64,000 nt of DNA from Anomaloglossus baeobatrachus (GCF_048569485.1 NC_134361.1:167379758-167443757), one strand, 5' to 3'; positions 31,380 to 42,776 are shown, counted from the first letter of the stretch. Numbers and translations are program-made. The notes: generated by a model not told the origin, from the sequence alone.

Positions 31380-33212
31380 AAGGCCTAAAACACACTTCCG
31401 CAAAAAAAACGTCCGTGTGACACGGTCCGTTTTTCGGGTCCGTGTTCCCTTTTTTTGGGGCGTTTCTCCGGTACGTATGGCATCCGTGCGATGGCGTATG
31501 CGAGCCGTGTGTACATGTAAAATGTCCGTGTTTGTGTGTAAAATGCCCGTGTATGTGTACATGGAATGTCCGTGTGGAATGTCCATTTGTGTGTTGCACA
31601 ATGTCATTGATACATGTTGGCTGACAGCAGACAGAATTGCGCGATGAGAATGAACTCGGGTGAACTTCACCCGACTTCATTGTCATGCCGCTGCTCTGTC
31701 TGTGTGCCGCGTACTGATTAGCGGTCACCTGTGAAGGATTCACCGGTGACTGCTAATCCCCTGAGTGACTGAAGTTAGTAGCCCTCTCTCATACTTACCG
31801 CTCCCCGATCACCAGCGCTGCGAGGAACAGCTATGCAGAGAATACGCGGCAACAATTACTTTGAATATGCCAGCCGCTCATTAATCAATCTCGTATTCCC
31901 TGCTTTCCCCACCCACCGGCGCCTATGATTGGTTGCAGTCAGACACGCGATCAGCTGTATTCAGCGTTAGCCGCGAGTAACCTCAGTGACAGCTCAGCTG
32001 ATGGCGCTATTGCCTTCATTAGCTGCGTGGAGCTGACAGGAGCGGCGGTGTCTTCTGCAGCTCTGGTCACCTCCATGCAGCAGAGCTGGATGCGACGCTG
32101 GACCATCCTGGAGTATGCCAGACATGGAGGGCTTTTTCTGGCTTATTAAAGTGGTGAACCAGGGTATATGTTTGTGTTTTTTATTTCTAATAAAGGATTG
32201 TTCGGGTGTGTGTGTTTATTTACTGTAATTTCCAGATAAATCATGGAAGGAATCTCGGGGAGACGCCTGACATGATTAATCTAGGACTTATTGGCAGCTA
32301 TGGGCTGCCAATAACTCCTTATTACCCCGATTTGCCAACGCATCAGGGCAAATCGGAAAAAGCCGGGTACAGTCCCAGAACTGTCGCATCTAATGTATGC
32401 GGCAATTCTGGGTGGCTGCTGACTGATATTGTTAGGCTGGGGGGCTCCCCATAACGTGGGGCTCCCCATCCTGAGAATACCAGCCTTCAGCCGTATGGCT
32501 TTATCTGGCTGGTATTAAAATGGGGGGGGACCGCACGCCAATTTTTTTAATTATTTATTTATTTATTTTACTGCACAGTATAGACACGCCCACCGGCTGC
32601 TGTGATTGGGTGCAGTGAGACAGCTGTCACTCAGCGTGGGGGGCGTGTCTGACTGCAACCAATCATAGGCGCTGGTGGGTGGGGAAAGCAGGGAATACGA
32701 GATTGATTAATGAGCGGCCGGCATATTCAAAGTAATTGTTGCCGCGCATTCTGTGCACAGCTGTTCCTCGCCGCGCTGGTGATCGGGGAGCGTTATGAGC
32801 CGGGGGAAGAAAAAAACCGAGCGCCAATGTAAGTATGACTGAGAACATCATGAAAAAAGGTAAGTATACTGAATTTAATTTAAAAAAAAATAAAAATAAG
32901 ATCGCTAGTGTAAAAACGCACACGCACGAAACGTGCTGAACACGGACATACTCCGTGTGCGGTATGTGCGGGCACGGACCCATAGACTTTAGCGGGTCCG
33001 TGCCTGCATGCTGCCGGCCAAAAACGGACATGTTGTCCGTGTAGAAAAGCGCACACACGTACTTACCTCACGGACACACGTTCCGTGCGATTTTACGTGT
33101 GTGTGCCATCTACCATTGATTAACATGGGTCTCCGTGTGTATGTGTCTCCGGTACGTGCAAATACGTACCGCACACGTACAAATTACACGGATCTGTGTT
33201 GCGAGTCTAAGG
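31380..33212. mobile_element. Long MITE-like element with shared core, copy 3
   Basis: The outer parts are rich in GTCCGTGT/ACACGGAC motifs that pair across the element (CGTCCGTGTGACACGGTCCG near 31410; ACGGATCTGTGT near 33187). The inner part holds the core module: a reversed piece at about 31780-31955 and a forward copy at about 32000-32830. The exact ends are uncertain. Confidence 0.6.
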
Positions 33213-33292
33213 GAACTTTCCCGAAACATCACATCACATGTGTGCAGCAGAAGGGTAATGATTGCCCACCTGGTCAGTGTCTGTATGGAAGC

Positions 33293-33871
33293 TTAAAGGG
33301 AACTTGTCACCACTTTTTTGCGCTATAAGCTGCGGCCACCACCACCAGGCTCTTATATACAGCATTCTAACATGCTGTATATAAGAGCCCAGGCCGCTGT
33401 GAGAACATAAAAAACACTTTATAATACCTAATGGTCGCGCGGTTGGCCATATGGGCGTCTCCGTTGTCCGGTGCCGGTGCCGCCTTTTTTGGCCATCTTC
33501 GTCCTCCATCTTCTGAAGCCACAGTGCATGACGCGTCCGACGTCATACACCCTCGCCGGCATTCAGGTCCTGAGCAGGCACACTTTGATCTGCCCTGAGC
33601 AGGACCGGCGAGTGTGTATGATGTAGACGCGTCATGCACACAGGCTTCAGAAAGAAGACGAAGATGGCCGAAAGAGGAGGCGCCGGCACCGGACAACGGA
33701 GACGCCCATATGCCCAACCGCGCGACCGTTAGGTAAGTATTATAAAGTGTTTTTTATGTTCTCACAGCGGCCTGGGCTCTTATATACAGCATGTTAGAAT
33801 TCTGTATATAAGAGCCCGGTGGTGGTGGCCTCAGCTTATACGCCAAAAAAGTGGTGACAGGTTCCCTTTAA
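33293..33871. mobile_element. Large hairpin (foldback) element, TTAA-flanked
   Basis: It is nearly palindromic over its whole 571 bp. The left arm runs AAAGGGAACTTGTCACCAC, CTCTTATATACAGCAT, GGGCGTCTCCGTTGTCCGG. The right arm mirrors this in reverse to GTGGTGACAGGTTCCCTTT. The centre is near 33580. TTAA lies at both ends. It has no coding capacity. Confidence 0.9.
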
Positions 33872-34289
33872 CGAGCCGGAGTCACCGGATGATCCACACC
33901 GCACAAGGAGATTCAGCATCAGTGAGTGTTCAGTGGACTATGGCCGTCGTGCAATATGCATGAATTGCCTGCAGTGCACTTAATTATTCTACCTTAAAAA
34001 GGAGATAGCATTTATTGTCCGAGACCATAAGTTGATATACTCTGGACGTAATATGCTTCTCTGCTTGCACCAGAAACAAATGGACTTGATACTATAAAGG
34101 TGCAGATATAAGAAGAGGAAAGATAAACACCTGATGTCTACTCTGCTGGAACTAAAATGTTAATTTAAAAATGGTCTGAAGATAAACTATCTGAAAGTAA
34201 AATAATTCTAAAAATCTTTTTGCACAAGAAATTTGATAGCGTTATTCTTTATTATTGATGATTATTTTCCCCTCATGCAGCAGAAAAGC
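33872..34289. other. No gene or repeat recognised
   Basis: This AT-rich sequence has no ORF of note and no copy elsewhere in the window that I could see. Confidence 0.4.
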
Positions 34290-35639
34290 TAGAATGGTCC
34301 TGGATGCTATCATAAGGTACACCATCGCTCCTTCAACTCCACCCATGTGCCTTCTTTTCACCAAAGTTTTCATCTGTTGAAAGGAATTATGATATCAGTA
34401 ATTGTTGGCAATCAAGGGTGTCTTTTAAGGAATAGCACCATTTTCTATTATCACAGACCACAAGAATCTTATCTAACATCAGCTAAAAGGCTAAACCATG
34501 GGAAAGTTACATAGGATTTACTCTTGTATAGGTTTGATTTTACGGTGACCTTTAGACCTAATACTATAAACATGAACGCTAATGCCCTCTCCTGAAGTTT
34601 CTGTCCATCTCATACTAAAGACTCTGAACAAGTCCCCATTTTATCAGATGGTACAGTTGTGTCCTTCGATTCTCTAGATCTGGTTGAGGAGTTCTGTACA
34701 TCAAATAGCAACAAGGTGTACTTCACAGAAAAGGACAAAAAGACCTAAAACATAACTTTTAATAAAGTGTTCATTAATAAGTGATAACTCACTGCATAAA
34801 AACGTGAAATAAAACTAAAAATGGACCAATAGGCCTCCAAGCTCAAAATGGGCACATTCTGTTTGGCGACTGTCTATGCTGGACATCTTTGTCCGTTTGG
34901 GGCAATCTATTTTTGGATGGTCAGTTTTTGAGACTGACGGGATGCAGAGCATCTTCTATGAAGACTCCCCTGATGATTAATATATGAAACGCGTTGGGAA
35001 GATGCGATTTCTACAGTAATTTACATTGGATCTTGAGCTATTCTTTGGTATTTATTATGTCCACTTGATGGTCACCATTATAGAGCTCTTGACCTGCATG
35101 GTTTAGATATGCCCACCGAATCACGGTAAGACCATTCCTTTTCTTTTTAAAGCGGGATTCATTATCTTACTGAAGGGTGGTAATCTGGGTGTTTGAAAAG
35201 GTTGATATTTGATTATTACTCCTTGTGGGGGTGTTTGAGGTATTATTGCTATTTTGAGTTCTGTACATCTCAAGAATTATTCAATTCCTAAAATTATTTG
35301 TTCCTTCCTAGTATCTTCTACTCCAGGAGTCTCATGATTCTATCCTTGCTGCCCACCAGGGATTAGTAGTATTAACCAACTTATAAAATGAAATTTTTGG
35401 TGGCTAGCCATGGTTCGAGATTTTAGGCAATACGTTATTGCTTGTGATTGTGAAATTTGTACCCAAACACCTCGAAACTGTCCCACTGGACTCCTTCAGG
35501 ACTTAACCATTCCTAAAACTCCTTGGACCCATCAATGTACTATACTTCATTACTGACTTTCCACCCTCACAAAGGGAATACTATAGTGGTGGACAACCAT
35601 TGTCATTTTGTTCCTTTGTCTAGGTTGCCTAAGTCTTAA
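34290..35639 (+). mobile_element. Fossil Ty3/gypsy pol fragment (RNase H and integrase)
   Basis: Plus-strand translation shows RNase H-like pieces (IITDHKNLIYL, TSAKRLNHGK) at about 34410-34690. After an insertion it shows integrase-like pieces (FITDFPPSQ) at about 35290-35635. The order is that of normal Ty3/gypsy pol. It is very old, with many breaks. It hosts the insert at 34703-35255 and, at its right end, the TTAA MITE that contains the whole nest up to 55227. The part from 34565 is repeated at 37151-38225 by tandem duplication. Confidence 0.7.
34703..35255. mobile_element. 553-bp insert with 14-bp target duplication (possibly Penelope-like)
   Basis: Perfect 14-bp direct repeats GAGTTCTGTACATC (34689-34702, 35256-35269) bracket an insert that interrupts the gypsy pol fossil. 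The insert holds GAAACGCGTTGGGAAG near 34986, a motif type often found in Penelope-like elements, and short inverted ends (AAATAGCAA / TTGCTATTT). The family call is tentative. A second copy (37289-37841) exists only because of the tandem duplication. Confidence 0.5.
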
Positions 35640-35986
35640 GGTACAGTCACACTAAGCAACATCGCTAGCAACATCGTTGCTGAGGCACAACTTGCTAGCG
35701 ATGTTGCTGTGTGTGACATCCAGCAACAACCTGGCCCCTGCTGTGAGGTCGTTGGTTGTTGCTGAATGTCCTGGACCATTTTTTAGTTGTTGCTCTCCCG
35801 CTGTGAAGCACACATCGCTGTGTGTGACAGCAACAGAGCAACAACTAAATGTGCAGGAAGCAGGGAGCCGGCGTCTGCGGACGCTGGTAACCAATGTAAA
35901 TATCGGGTAACCAAGAAGCCCTTTCCTTGGTTACCCGATATTTACCTTCGTTACCAGCGTCCGCCGCTCTCAGATGTCAGTGCTGG
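35640..35986 (+). mobile_element. Left part of TTAA MITE (duplicated copy)
   Basis: It starts after TTAA (35636-35639) with GGTACAGTCACACTAAGCAA. It matches 38226-38572 and the left part of 63214-63985. Confidence 0.88.
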
Positions 35987-37140
35987 TGTGGCGCCCTGGA
36001 CAAGCCAGGACGTCACAGGTACTGCAACAACACACCCCACACCCCGGTTAGGCACATCAGCGGCACACACAAATCCTTGTTGCCTCCCTCCAGGGGCTGA
36101 TGTCCACACCAGGTGGGGTGGAGCCGACGGTTGGCCCCACCCACTGAGGAGTTCACAGTCTTGGAGGCAGGAAAAAGAAGTCAGTGCAGTTAGGGACAGT
36201 GAAAGTGAAGGAGTGAAGTGGTAAAGGAGCAGTCTGACCGTGTCCGAGTACGTGGCCCGGGCACATACAGCAAGGTTGGCAGACGGTGGTGACCGTCTGC
36301 AGGCGAGGCCGATTGACACGCAACCGTAAGGACCGGGGTTGGGTGGTGGCCCGCCGGTACCGGACCAGGGAGCGAAGAAAAGCCAGCACCATTCGGCAGG
36401 GCCTACGGACCACGACTAGGCTTGGAGTCACCGTTAAACCGGTCAAATCCATCAGCGACGGGAACCTCCGGGGTTTCCCAGCAGTAAAGACCCGACTGAA
36501 GGCAACCGTCCAAACCGAGAGGGAGATAAAGCTATCGCCAGAGCTAGAGCTCCCAGGGCCAGAGCCTGCGGGCAAAAAGGGGCTCCCTTAGCCAACATAC
36601 CGCTGGGGAGCGGGCTATCAGTAGGAAGCCATTGGGGCCGAGAACATAACACCGGTGCAGGGAGAGACAGTTACCGCCAACCTACCGGGAGTGACCGTCG
36701 CAGCCGTCTGTGGGACTCGTGCATCCAGCCGTTTGTTTTACCAGAGACTCCGTGTGTGTTACTGGCTGAGTGAGTACTACCGTGCCGTCTGGCACTGCGC
36801 TGCCCCCGCGACCCTGCACCTGGCCAAGCCCTGCAATCCATCTTCCAACCTCCATCACCGGGCCCCGGGACCACCAAGCCCCCTACCCACGGAGGGGAGA
36901 AAACATCTCAGCTGCTCCCTGTCATCGCTCCCGGGATCCCGTCCAGATGGTGTCCCAACCTCACCACAAACCGTGGGTGGCGTCACGGACAATATCCCCA
37001 AACCAAACCACCCCTTTCACTCACGGCCGAGAAGCGCCGCTCGAGTCCCCGGAATCCGGCCCACCGCTCGAGCCACCGAGCAGCAGCAGCAGCAGCCGGA
37101 CCCGAGCCGCGAGCGCGGTCGAGCAGCGCACCCTCCGCTC
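35987..37140 (+). repeat. Duplicated LTR of element A
   Basis: It starts TGTGGCGCCCTGGACAAGCC and is preceded by ctgg, exactly like 38573. It arose by the tandem duplication and not by a separate insertion, since the flanks are the same. ORFs inside it are not genes. Confidence 0.92.
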
Positions 37141-38572
37141 AACTATACTATATAAACATGAACGCTAATGCCCTCTCCTGAAGTTTCTGTCCATCTCATA
37201 CTAAAGACTCTGAACAAGTCCCCATTTTATCAGATGGTACAGTTGTGTCCTTCGATTCTCTAGATCTGGTTGAGGAGTTCTGTACATCAAATAGCAACAA
37301 GGTGTACTTCACAGAAAAGGACAAAAAGACCTAAAACATAACTTTTAATAAAGTGTTCATTAATAAGTGATAACTCACTGCATAAAAACGTGAAATAAAA
37401 CTAAAAATGGACCAATAGGCCTCCAAGCTCAAAATGGGCACATTCTGTTTGGCGACTGTCTATGCTGGACATCTTTGTCCGTTTGGGGCAATCTATTTTT
37501 GGATGGTCAGTTTTTGAGACTGACGGGATGCAGAGCATCTTCTATGAAGACTCCCCTGATGATTAATATATGAAACGCGTTGGGAAGATGCGATTTCTAC
37601 AGTAATTTACATTGGATCTTGAGCTATTCTTTGGTATTTATTATGTCCACTTGATGGTCACCATTATAGAGCTCTTGACCTGCATGGTTTAGATATGCCC
37701 ACCGAATCACGGTAAGACCATTCCTTTTCTTTTTAAAGCGGGATTCATTATCTTACTGAAGGGTGGTATTCTGGGTGTTTGAAAAGGTTGATATTTGATT
37801 ATTACTCCTTGTGGGGGTGTTTGAGGTATTATTGCTATTTTGAGTTCTGTACATCTCAAGAATTATTCAATTCCTAAAATTATTTGTTCCTTCCTAGTAT
37901 CTTCTACTCCAGGAGTCTCATGATTCTATCCTTGCTGCCCACCAGGGATTAGTAGTATTAACCAACTTATAAAATGAAATTTTTGGTGGCTAGCCATGGT
38001 TCGAGATTTTAGGCAATACGTTATTGCTTGTGATTGTGAAATTTGTACCCAAACACCTCGAAACTGTCCCACTGGACTCCTTCAGGACTTAACCATTCCT
38101 AAAACTCCTTGGACCCATCAATGTACTATACTTCATTACTGACTTTCCACCCTCACAAAGGGAATACTATAGTGGTGGACAACCATTGTCATTTTGTTCC
38201 TTTGTCTAGGTTGCCTAAGTCTTAAGGTACAGTCACACTAAGCAACATCGCTAGCAACATCGTTGCTGAGGCACAACTTGCTAGCGATGTTGCTGTGTGT
38301 GACATCCAGCAACAACCTGGCCCCTGCTGTGAGGTCGTTGGTTGTTGCTGAATGTCCTGGACCATTTTTTAGTTGTTGCTCTCCCGCTGTGAAGCACACA
38401 TCGCTGTGTGTGACAGCAACAGAGCAACAACTAAATGTGCAGGAAGCAGGGAGCCGGCGTCTGCGGACGCTGGTAACCAATGTAAATATCGGGTAACCAA
38501 GAAGCCCTTTCCTTGGTTACCCGATATTTACCTTCGTTACCAGCGTCCGCCGCTCTCAGATGTCAGTGCTGG

Positions 38573-39729
38573 TGTGGCGCCCTGGACAAGCCAGGACGTC
38601 ACAGGTACTGCAACAACACACCCCACACCCCGGTTAGGCACATCAGCGGCACACACAAATCCTTGTTGCCTCCCTCCAGGGGCTGATGTCCACACCAGGT
38701 GGGGTGGAGCCGACGGTTGGCCCCACCCACTGAGGAGTTCACAGTCTTGGAGGCAGGAAAAAGAAGTCAGTGCAGTTAGGGACAGTGAAAGTGAAGGAGT
38801 GAAGTGGTAAAGGAGCAGTCTGACCGTGTCCGAGTACGTGGCCCGGGCACATACAGCAAGGTTGGCAGACGGTGGTGACCGTCTGCAGGCGAGGCCGATT
38901 GACACGCAACCGTAAGGACCGGGGTTGGGTGGTGGCCCGCCGGTACCGGACCAGGGAGCGAAGAAAAGCCAGCACCATTCGGCAGGGCCTACGGACCACG
39001 ACTAGGCTTGGAGTCACCGTTAAACCGGTCAAATCCATCAGCGACGGGAACCTCCGGGGTTTCCCAGCAGTAAAGACCCGACTGAAGGCAACCGTCCAAA
39101 CCGAGAGGGAGATAAAGCTATCGCCAGAGCTAGAGCTCCCAGGGCCAGAGCCTGCGGGCAAAAAGGGGCTCCCTTAGCCAACATACCGCTGGGGAGCGGG
39201 CTATCAGTAGGAAGCCATTGGGGCCGAGAACATAACACCGGTGCAGGGAGAGACAGTTACCGCCAACCTACCGGGAGCGACCGTCGCAGCCGTCTGTGGG
39301 ACTCGTGCATCCAGCCGTTTGTTTTACCAGAGACTCCGTGTGTGTTACTGGCTGAGTGAGTACTACCGTGCCATCTGGCACTGCGCTGCCCCCGCGACCC
39401 TGCACCTGGCCAAGCCCTGCAATCCATCTTCCAACCTCCATCACCGGGCCCCGGGACCACCAAGCCCCCTACCCACGTAGGGGAGAAAACATCTCAGCTG
39501 CTCCCTGTCATCGCTCCCGGGATCCCGTCCAGATGGTGTCCCAACCTCACCACAAACCGTGGGTGGCGTCACGGACAATATCCCCAAACCAAACCACCCC
39601 TTTCACTCACGGCCGAGGAGCGCCGCTCGAGTCCCCGGAATCCGGCCCACCGCTCGAGCCACCGAGCAGCAGCAGCAGCCGGACCCGAGCCGCGAGCGCG
39701 GTCGAGCAGCGCACCCTCCGCTCGCGACA
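38573..39729 (+). repeat. 5' LTR of element A
   Basis: This 1157-bp LTR has TG...CA ends and is preceded by ctgg. Confidence 0.92.
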
Positions 39730-39822
39730 ACTTGGCGTCACGAACAGGATCTTACCGCTCTGCCATCTGGTAGAGGTGCGCCTTGTGTCCCGCCGTAGGT
39801 GTCCGGCCGAACATTTTCAGAA

Positions 39823-39977
39823 GCCGCCATATTGGGCGCGAAAAGTTCCCCGCTCGAGCGTCTTCCCGAGCAGTGGAGGCGCGAAAGCCGAAGCTCTGCC
39901 CCTGAAGAGGACGTGCCGGAAAGAGACCAAGGGGGGACGGATGGCGTCTGGCCGCATGTAGCCCGCGGCTATAAAAG
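39823..39977 (+). promoter_or_regulatory. Candidate internal promoter of element A
   Basis: Downstream of the 5' LTR lie GCCGCCATATT (YY1-like, 39823), TTGGGCGCGAAAA (E2F-like, 39832-39844) and a TATA box CTATAAAAG (39969-39977). The TATA box is about 65 bp upstream of the first ORF. An E2F-like box next to AAGATGG is also present in element B (53671-53687). Activity is inference. Confidence 0.5.
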
Positions 39978-40034
39978 CAGGGACGCCAGGACCCCGCGGC
40001 CATCTTTTGGTTCCTGGAAGAGGCCGCCACAGCG

Positions 40035-40478
40035 ATGCACCAACCGTCCAGCAGCACCGTAGCCCCTGCGCCCGGGACCGCGGCGTGGGTGGAGGTCCGG
40101 ACCGCTCAGCTACAACAACGGCTGCAGATCCATGTGCAACTCCTCTTGGAGGAGTGGGAGGCCAACATGGCGTATGTGGTGGCGGCCATACAGAGACGCG
40201 AGGTGGAGGGAGTTCTGGAAGAGCGGGTAAGTGACCCATGCCCCTGTACCCCTAGCGGGTCGGTCATCGCGGCTGAGGGACCTGGTCTACACCCGCTCGC
40301 CCTGCTACCTCCCCCGCTACCCGTGTTGGCTGCTGCTGCCCCGTCACTAGGCCCGCTACCACCGCAATCGGTAGCGGCACCCAGCCAATCCGCCCAAGCA
40401 GACCGACCTGCAGCCGAGGCCCGTGACCGTCCGGAACCGCTTTCTTGGAAGAAACCGAAAGCTGAGCCCGCCAGCTGA
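40035..40478 (+). CDS. Element A ORF1, unknown function
   Basis: This 147-residue ORF follows the candidate internal promoter. Residues about 18-65 form a likely amphipathic helix (VEVRTAQLQQRLQIHVQLLL, then EEWEANMAYVVAAIQ). The rest is rich in Pro and Ala. I do not recognise a domain. A self-association or gag-like role is possible but not shown. It lies 60 bp upstream of ORF2. Confidence 0.5.
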   Translation: MHQPSSSTVAPAPGTAAWVEVRTAQLQQRLQIHVQLLLEEWEANMAYVVAAIQRREVEGVLEERVSDPCPCTPSGSVIAAEGPGLHPLALLPPPLPVLAAAAPSLGPLPPQSVAAPSQSAQADRPAAEARDRPEPLSWKKPKAEPAS

Positions 40479-40541
40479 GATGCACCGGAGGCACCTGTAG
40501 AGGCCGTACCCGGGCCCGAACCAACTCCGGCAGCTTGTTCC

Positions 40542-41159
40542 GTGCAGGAAGAGACGGCGGTCGTGCGGGAGAAGATCCCTGTGCCCATCCCCCACGCCGC
40601 GGCTGAGGCTGCACCGGGTCGCCACTGCGAGGCAGCACCCCAGGCCATGACACCGCGGGACCTGCCGCCCAGAACGCCAGTAGTGGGCAGTGTGAAGGAG
40701 GTCTCGCGGGGCCCGACCCGCGCGCAGGGGCCTACCGTAGCCCCCTATTGGGACAGGGAACAGACCCCGCTGGGCCAAGAGATCGCCGAGAGAGAAAAGA
40801 GGAAGGCCGAGCTGGTAGCCCGCACGATTAGAGAAAAGGAGAACCTCCGCAGGGCCACCTTCCGAGTGCGGGGCCCGAGGTACGAAGGGCAAGTGAGGAG
40901 GTTCGACGTCTGTAGGGGATACGGCTTTATTTTCGAACCGGGCCTGGAGGCCGAAATCTTCATAGCCCAAAGGGACTTGAACGACCACCTTCTGGAGGAT
41001 CACCCGGGCCGCAACCTGCTCCCCGGCGACCTTGTTAATTATACCCGGCACTGCGGGGAGAGGGGCTGGTTTGCCCTGGACGCTAGGCTGAGAGGAGGCC
41101 AGGAGCCTCAAGCACCAGCCCAGCCCCGTCCCCCGCCAGGTGGGGTGGATCTAAAGTGA
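40542..41159 (+). CDS. Element A ORF2 with cold-shock domain
   Basis: This 205-residue ORF has a Pro/Ala-rich N-terminal part (1-70), a highly charged helix (about 72-107, EIAEREKRKAELVARTIREK) and a domain at about 113-184 that matches the cold-shock fold. Strand 1 is EGQVRRFDVC. The RNP1-like motif is RGYGFI (125-130), the RNP2-like motif is EIFIAQ (138-143), and LLPGDLVNY and WFALDARL follow. Cold-shock domains bind single-stranded RNA or DNA (Y-box proteins, Lin28, CSDE1). Here it could bind the element RNA, as nucleocapsid does in autonomous relatives; this is inference. Element B lacks it. Confidence 0.7.
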   Translation: MQEETAVVREKIPVPIPHAAAEAAPGRHCEAAPQAMTPRDLPPRTPVVGSVKEVSRGPTRAQGPTVAPYWDREQTPLGQEIAEREKRKAELVARTIREKENLRRATFRVRGPRYEGQVRRFDVCRGYGFIFEPGLEAEIFIAQRDLNDHLLEDHPGRNLLPGDLVNYTRHCGERGWFALDARLRGGQEPQAPAQPRPPPGGVDLK

Positions 41160-41878
41160 TGGCAGCGGTCCCCCCGCCGCAAGTTGTCCCCGTTGGGACC
41201 ACCAGCACTGTGTGATACGTTGAATGTTGTTAATGTTGTTGAATGTAACCGAATGATAAGAAAAATGAAAGAAATCAACCGAACTGTGACCAGATTGACA
41301 CCGTGATTCAACCGGCCGTTGCCGGCAACTAGTTCCCGTAGGGACTTTCTGCAACCGTTGCGTAAGGAACTACTTAAGGACACGCCCGTGAACTTGCAGG
41401 GCAACCACAAACTTGTGGAATGTAAATAGTTGTTGGCTTTTAAATCCGTGACCAAGTCAGGAGAGGCTGATTTGGGAGGATGAGCCTGGAGTAAAGGGAT
41501 GGCCCAGGCCCACCACTACCGTAACCGGTGGCGATCCTCCGGGGGTTAGGGGTTCCCCATGGACGTGGGTCCCCTGAAAGAGACCGTACCCGCTCGGGCA
41601 GCCTGGTGATGGACTGGGGCAAGGGGTGCTGCCCACTTCTTAGGGGCAGCATCAGGGCCAAGTTGTTTGGGCGGGGGGAGAGCGGAAGCCGTTACCGTTA
41701 ATAAAAATGTACCGTTAGTAACGTTAAAGAAAGTGCCTCCCGCTAAGGGAAGTTTCATAAAGTATGCTTGTGTTTTAATGTTTTTACAAGTTTTCTACCT
41801 TTTTCTTACAGTTTAACAAAAATAAAACCGGTGATGGACGGGCAGCCTGCGGACGGTCTGCATTTAACCAAGGGGGAA

Positions 41879-42776
41879 TGTGGCGCCCTGGACAAGCCAG
41901 GACGTCACAGGTACTGCAACAACACACCCCACACCCCGGTTAGGCACATCAGCCGCACACACAAATCCTTGTTGCCTCCCTCCAGGGGCTGATGTCCACA
42001 CCAGGTGGGGTGGAGCCAGGCGGTTGGCCCCACCCACTGAGGAGTTCACAGTCCTGGAGGCAGGAAAAGGAAGTCATTGCAGTTAGGGACAGTGAAAGTG
42101 AAGTAGTGAAGTGGTAAAGGAGCAGTCTGACGGTGTCCAGGTACGTGGCCCGGGCACATACAGCAAGGTTGGCAGACGGTGGTGACCGTCTGCAGGCGAG
42201 GCCGATTGATGCGCAACCGTAAGGACCGGGGTCGGGCGGTGGCCCGCCGGTACCGGACCGGGGAGCGAAGAAAAGCCAGCACCATTCGGCAGGGCCTACG
42301 GACCCCGACCAGGCTTGGAGTCGCCGTTAAACCGGTCAAATCCGTCAGCGACGGGAACCTCCGGGGTTTCCCAGCAGTAAAGACCCGACTGAAGGCAACC
42401 GTCCAAACCGAGAGGGAGATAAAGCTACCGCCAGAGCTAGAGCTCCCAGGGCCAGAGCCTGCGGGCAAAAAGGGGCTCCCTTAGCCAACATACCGCTGGG
42501 GAGCGGGCAATCAGTGGGAAGCCATTGGGGCCGAGAACATAACACCGGTGCAGGGAGAGACAGTTACCGCCAACCTACCGGGAGTGACCGTCGCAGCCGT
42601 CTGTGGGACTCGTCCATCCAGCCGTTTGTTTTACCAGAGACTTTGTGTGTGTTACTGGTTGAGTGAGTACTACCGTGCCGTCTGGCACTGCGCTGCCCCC
42701 GCGACCCTGCACCGGCCAAGCCCCGCAATCCACCTTCCAACCTCCACCACCGGGCCCCGGGACCACCAAGCCCCCC
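41879..42776 (+). repeat. 3' LTR of element A, first part
   Basis: It starts TGTGGCGCCCTGG. It is interrupted after a run of C by the Gmr1 element and continues at 50650-50926. Confidence 0.92.

Larger units (their letters stand above)
34565..39723. repeat. Tandem duplication, 2 x about 2.58 kb
   Basis: 34565-37140 and 37151-39723 align end to end at an offset of 2586 bp, with about five substitutions and one 3-bp length change noticed by eye. The copies are joined by a 10-bp filler (AACTATACTA). Each unit holds the end of a gypsy RNase H, the 553-bp insert, integrase remains, the left part of the TTAA MITE and one LTR of element A. The first copy of the LTR stops 6 bp short of its end at the junction. 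Confidence 0.95.

Noticed and set aside
35951-37168. Several ORFs of 100-170 residues, repeated at 38537-39754, 42046-42866 and 51471-54930
   Set aside because: All lie in LTRs of elements A and B and occur on both strands; no domain is recognisable.
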